Below, one piece after another: positions 5,830-8,230 of a stretch of 8,230 bases of DNA. Position 1 is the stretch's first letter, and the number at the start of each line of letters is the position of its first letter. The DNA lies in contig CAMJNB010000040.1 in assembly GCA_946407175.1 (NCBI GenBank), positions 1 through 8,230 on the forward strand. Reading direction: 5' to 3'. This stretch comes from an uncultured Selenomonadales bacterium. GTDB taxonomy: Bacteria; Bacillota_C; Negativicutes; Selenomonadales; Selenomonadaceae. A program made the position numbers and the translations under genes. The notes below the pieces were generated by a model that worked only from the letters and a program-made list of their open reading frames with translations, had not been told where the DNA came from and ran no database searches.

Positions 5830-6624
5830 TCATTCAATTTCGCGCCGCTCTCGACAAATACCGCGCTCCGCATTACGCAAAAATCTTAAAAAATGTTCAA
5901 CCTCTTCGCACGAGTCAACTTCTTGTTCAATGACGGCAATGGCTTCGGCTAAACTTAAACCGGAGCGATATAAAATTTTGTACGCCTTTTTAATAAGCCT
6001 GCGTGATTCAAGAGGTATACCTGCGCGGGAAATACCTACGTTGTTAAGCCCGACGACTTTTGCGGGGTGACCGTCAACCAAAGTATACGGCACGACATCT
6101 TGAACGAGTTTACTCATACCGCCGACCATTGCATTGCGTCCGATTTTTACGAATTGGTGAACACCAGCCATGCCGCCGATAACAACTCTGTCTTCAACAA
6201 TCGCGTGACCGGAACAGCTTGCCAAATTCGACATAATGACATGGTTGCCCAAAACGCAGTTATGAGCAACGTGAATGTACGCCATTAGAAGACAATCACT
6301 GCCGATACGTGTTTCGTTGCCTTCGCCGGTAGCACGGTGAATGGTAGCGCCTTCGCGAATAACTGTCCTGTCGCCGATAATGGTATAACTTTTTTCGCCT
6401 TTGAACTTTAAATCCTGCGGTTCAGCACCAACCGATGCAAATTGAAAAATACGGCACTCTTTGCCTAAAGTTGTCCACTTTGCAATAACCACGTGTGGTC
6501 CGATAATTGAGCCGTCGCCGATAACAACTTCATCGCCAATCACCGTGTAAGGACCTATCGTCACGTTGTCTCCGATTTTCGCGCTTGGTGAAATGACTGC
6601 GCCGGCGTGAATGTTCGATTCCAT
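5830..6624 (-). CDS. lpxA: UDP-GlcNAc O-acyltransferase LpxA
   Basis: LpxA is the cytosolic trimeric enzyme of the first lipid A step. It moves a 3-hydroxyacyl chain from ACP to the 3-OH of UDP-GlcNAc. The protein has 264 aa, close to the usual 260. Left-handed beta-helix hexapeptide repeats (such as IGPYTVIGDEVVIGDG) run from about 7 to 185. IHRATGEG (95-102) and IHVAHNCVLGN (117-127) with catalytic His121 (His125 of E. coli) follow, then VHQF (155-158) and a C-terminal helical domain. Gly169 aligns with Gly173 of E. coli, the residue that lets that enzyme take C14 chains, so a long acyl chain is suggested. An ATG at 6634-6636 abuts the AGGAG (6637-6641); the ATG at 6622-6624, with 11-nt spacing, fits better. 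Confidence 0.96.
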   Translation of the reverse strand: MESNIHAGAVISPSAKIGDNVTIGPYTVIGDEVVIGDGSIIGPHVVIAKWTTLGKECRIFQFASVGAEPQDLKFKGEKSYTIIGDRTVIREGATIHRATGEGNETRIGSDCLLMAYIHVAHNCVLGNHVIMSNLASCSGHAIVEDRVVIGGMAGVHQFVKIGRNAMVGGMSKLVQDVVPYTLVDGHPAKVVGLNNVGISRAGIPLESRRLIKKAYKILYRSGLSLAEAIAVIEQEVDSCEEVEHFLRFLRNAERGICRERREIE

Positions 6625-6643
6625 TTTTTCCAACATCTCCTGT

Positions 6644-6727
6644 TTAGCAGTTAGCTTTTAGCTTTTAGCTTGGAGTTGAGTTAGTTAATGGCTAATAGCT
6701 AATGGCTAAAAGCTAATAGCTAATCCT
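6644..6727. repeat. Heptad array 4, long imperfect inverted repeat (fabZ / lpxA gap)
   Basis: There are twelve consecutive 7-base units. TAGC falls at 6645, 6652, 6659 and 6666; after two diverged units, GCTA falls at 6691, 6698, 6705, 6712 and 6719. The arms 6651-6671 and 6703-6723 are complementary at 18 of 21 positions, so the transcript could form a long A/U-rich hairpin. The array includes the fabZ stop codon (6720-6722) and ends a few bases before the lpxA ribosome site. No T-run follows, so it does not look like an ordinary terminator. Confidence 0.88.
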
Positions 6728-7181
6728 TACCGGCTAAACTGAACATTTCTTCGCCGCGTTTCAAAGCGAATTTAAAATCGGCAGAGGAAACAAGTTTATC
6801 GTCAACATAACCGTCTGCATGAAGTACACCGAAGTCACCGCGAACTTTTACAATTTCCGCACGTGTAATTAACGTGTCGCCCGGTACAACCGGCTTTTTA
6901 AATTTGATATTGTCCATGCCGCCGAACAGCGCAATTTTGCCGCGATGCTCTTCGGGATAAAGCATTGCCACGCCGCCTACCTGCGCCATTGCCTCAAGTT
7001 GCAAAACGCCCGGCATTATGGGGTGACCGGGAAAATGTCCTGCAAATTGCGGCTCATTCATTGTAATATTTTTTAAGCCCGTCGCCGATTTAAAAGGATC
7101 TATTTCCAAAATTCTGTCCACAAGCAACATTGGCGGACGGTGCGGGAGTATCTTCATAATTTCTTCAATGTCCAATACCAT
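6720..7181 (-). CDS. fabZ: 3-hydroxyacyl-ACP dehydratase FabZ
   Basis: FabZ dehydrates 3-hydroxyacyl-ACP to trans-2-enoyl-ACP in the cytosolic type II fatty-acid cycle. It competes with LpxA for 3-hydroxyacyl-ACP, which explains its place between lpxC and lpxA. The protein has 153 aa, a single hot-dog domain of typical length. MKILPHRPPMLLVDRI (9-24) is the N-terminal signature. AGHFPGHPIMPGVLQLEAMAQ (47-67) contains the catalytic pair His49 and Glu63. FKKPVVPGDTL (94-104) is the conserved hairpin. It is a separate protein, not fused to LpxC as in Bacteroidota. GGGGAG on the minus strand lies 7 nt before the ATG, so the start is well supported. It follows lpxC by 32 bp. Confidence 0.97.
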   Translation of the reverse strand: MVLDIEEIMKILPHRPPMLLVDRILEIDPFKSATGLKNITMNEPQFAGHFPGHPIMPGVLQLEAMAQVGGVAMLYPEEHRGKIALFGGMDNIKFKKPVVPGDTLITRAEIVKVRGDFGVLHADGYVDDKLVSSADFKFALKRGEEMFSLAGKD

Positions 7182-7213
7182 TTTTAATCTCCCCTTTTTA
7201 AAGACTGCAACTT

Positions 7214-8050
7214 CTAAGCGCAGACGATATCTTCATAAATTTTTTTTGCAAGTTTAGTGTTAAGCGCATGACCCGCCGCCGCCGCGATTATGTGACAATT
7301 AAAAATTCCTGCAAGCCGCATATCGCCTATAACGTCCAAAATTTTATGTCTTACAAGTTCATCAGTATATTTCAGCGGATTAAGCCAGCCTTCGTCGTTG
7401 TAGACGATAACATTTTCAATCGTGCCGCCGAGACCGAGACCCATTTTGCGAAGGGTTTCAATTTCTTTTTCGTAAGCTATCGTACGCGCAGGCGCAATTT
7501 CTTTTTTGTAAACGTCAGGCGTAATTTCAAAGTCTGCGTACTGAATACCTATCAAAGGGTGCGGATTGATTGACGTAAAACTTACGCGGAAACCGTTATA
7601 AGGCAGGGCGATAATAAATTTTTTACCGTCGTCCGAATCTGCGCGGTAAATTTTTTCAATGCGAATTTCGCGGCGATTTTCAGACTGCTCGACAATACCG
7701 GCAGATTGAATCATTTCAAAAAAATCTATGGCATTGCCGCCAAGTACCGGTGGTTCTTCCGCGTCCAATTCAATTTGGCAGTTGTCGATACCGCAGGCGT
7801 TCAGCGCACTCATTAAGTGTTCAATGGTAAAAATTTTTACGCCGTTTTCCTCAATCGTAGTGGCGCGCAGTGTGGATGTGACGTTAACCGCCGTAGCGTG
7901 AATTTTTGGTTGACCTTGCAAGTCTTTGCGGACAAAAATTATACCTTCGCCAACTTCGCCGGGTTTAAGTTTCAATCGCACTTCAACGCCGGAATGTAAG
8001 CCGACGCCGCGCTTTTCGATTGAACTTTTCAAAGTTTTTTGTCTTTGCAA
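7214..8050 (-). CDS. lpxC: UDP-3-O-acyl-N-acetylglucosamine deacetylase LpxC
   Basis: LpxC is the zinc-dependent deacetylase of the first committed, usually rate-limiting, lipid A step. It removes acetate from UDP-3-O-acyl-GlcNAc in the cytosol. The protein has 278 aa, near the short end of the family. GVGLHSG (15-21) is the N-terminal signature. TIEHLMSAL (75-83) holds the general base Glu77 and zinc ligand His78. DELVRHKILDVIGD (230-243) holds zinc ligands His235 and Asp239. GHALN (260-264) holds His261, the catalytic histidine. It starts with TTG at 8048-8050, supported by AAGGAGG 7 nt upstream on the minus strand and by the position of GVGLHSG. It is the first gene of the operon, behind an extended -10 promoter. 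The length suggests no long C-terminal tail of the kind read by FtsH in E. coli. Confidence 0.97.
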   Translation of the reverse strand: MQRQKTLKSSIEKRGVGLHSGVEVRLKLKPGEVGEGIIFVRKDLQGQPKIHATAVNVTSTLRATTIEENGVKIFTIEHLMSALNACGIDNCQIELDAEEPPVLGGNAIDFFEMIQSAGIVEQSENRREIRIEKIYRADSDDGKKFIIALPYNGFRVSFTSINPHPLIGIQYADFEITPDVYKKEIAPARTIAYEKEIETLRKMGLGLGGTIENVIVYNDEGWLNPLKYTDELVRHKILDVIGDMRLAGIFNCHIIAAAAGHALNTKLAKKIYEDIVCA

Positions 8051-8078
8051 AACTCCGCCTCCTTAAAAATTTTCGCCT

Positions 8079-8107
8079 ATTATATCACCAAATATTCTTC
8101 ACGTCGA
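8079..8107 (-). promoter_or_regulatory. Extended -10 promoter of the lpxC operon
   Basis: On the minus strand a perfect TATAAT (8079-8084) is preceded by TG and one base (8085-8087), the extended -10 form. A 17-bp spacer leads to TCGACG (8102-8107), which matches the -35 consensus at four of six bases. The start would lie near 8072, giving a leader of about 22 nt with the lpxC ribosome site in it. No riboswitch or long leader fits in this space. Confidence 0.75.
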
Positions 8108-8126
8108 CGCGCAGAAAAATTTTTTG

Positions 8127-8161
8127 TAATTAGCTGGTAGCGAGTAGCCGGTAACTAAGCC
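8127..8161. repeat. Heptad array 5 (upstream of the lpxC promoter)
   Basis: The units TAATTAG, CTGGTAG, CGAGTAG, CCGGTAA and CTAAGCC are in exact 7-base phase. TAGC falls at 8131, 8138 and 8145. The 11-mer TAGCTGGTAGC (8131-8141) is identical to 4851-4861 in array 3, which ties the two arrays to one family. It ends about 20 bp above the -35 box. Confidence 0.75.
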
Positions 8162-8194
8162 CTTTTCACTATGGGTTGTTTGTAACTTCAAAAT

Positions 8195-8230
8195 AAAAAA
8201 GGCGGCGCGGATGTATTCGCTGCGATCTGC
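8195..8230 (-). terminator. Probable intrinsic terminator of the gene upstream of lpxC (partial)
   Basis: Read on the minus strand, a GC-rich stem is followed by six T (complement of 8195-8200). GCGGAT (8207-8212) can pair with ATCTGC (8225-8230), with one G-U pair, around a 12-nt loop. GGCGGC (8201-8206) would then need its partner just beyond the window edge. This suggests that the upstream minus-strand gene ends here and lpxC starts a new transcript. No coding frame is recognisable in 8162-8230. Confidence 0.4.

Noticed and set aside
6644..6727. CRISPR array
   Set aside because: The unit is 7 bases with no unique spacers, so this is a short tandem repeat.
7268..7573. Plus-strand frame opposite lpxC
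   Set aside because: It is an antisense shadow of LpxC, with no family resemblance and no start signal.
8051..8126. Riboswitch or long regulatory leader before lpxC
   Set aside because: The predicted start lies about 22 nt before the TTG, so there is no room for an aptamer.
8162..8230. C-terminus of an upstream gene such as lpxD
   Set aside because: One minus-strand frame is open through this stretch but matches no family I know, and the GC stem plus T-run fits a terminator better.

Overview
The window reads as a diderm Firmicute of the class Negativicutes (Selenomonas/Veillonella/Acidaminococcus-type bacteria). The evidence is a block of lipid A genes in the order lpxC-fabZ-lpxA-lpxI-lpxB, which uses LpxI rather than LpxH, next to a Bacillus SpeA-type PLP decarboxylase. 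The DNA is moderately AT-rich and rich in A and T tracts. The taxon is an inference; no 16S or other marker gene is present.

Layout: (1) Positions 1-41 hold a strong hairpin, cut by the window edge, that resembles the right end of an IS200/IS605-type element. (2) A tRNA-Ala(GGC) lies at 123-198. It has a good sigma-A promoter, a perfect 7-bp dyad in its leader and a short terminator ending in nine T. (3) A plus-strand Orn/Lys/Arg decarboxylase of the SpeA type covers 264-1736. Its likely promoter overlaps the tRNA terminator. (4) Convergent with it, a minus-strand cluster runs from 8050 down to 1765: lpxC, fabZ, lpxA, lpxI, lpxB, then a membrane alkaline-phosphatase-fold phosphoethanolamine transferase. 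A clear extended -10 promoter precedes lpxC, and a partial terminator-like hairpin at 8195-8230 suggests that the upstream gene is transcribed separately.

The minus-strand genes form one pathway. LpxA acylates UDP-GlcNAc, LpxC deacetylates the product, LpxI cleaves UDP-2,3-diacylglucosamine to lipid X, and LpxB condenses lipid X with UDP-2,3-diacylglucosamine to give the lipid A disaccharide. FabZ serves the fatty-acid cycle that draws on the same 3-hydroxyacyl-ACP pool. The last gene probably decorates lipid A or the LPS core with phosphoethanolamine. lpxD, which supplies the second acyl chain, is not in the window.

The most unusual feature is not a gene. Five intergenic gaps carry degenerate tandem arrays with an exact 7-bp period built on TAGC/AGCT/GCTA cores. 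Two of them switch orientation midway and so form long imperfect inverted repeats. The arrays supply stop codons and even C-terminal codons, and one occupies the place where the lpxB ribosome binding site should be. A second oddity is the start of the transferase gene. Its coding-like frame runs 23 codons above the first possible start, up to a run of seven A behind a Shine-Dalgarno sequence, which suggests a frameshift, a phase-variable start or a sequencing error.
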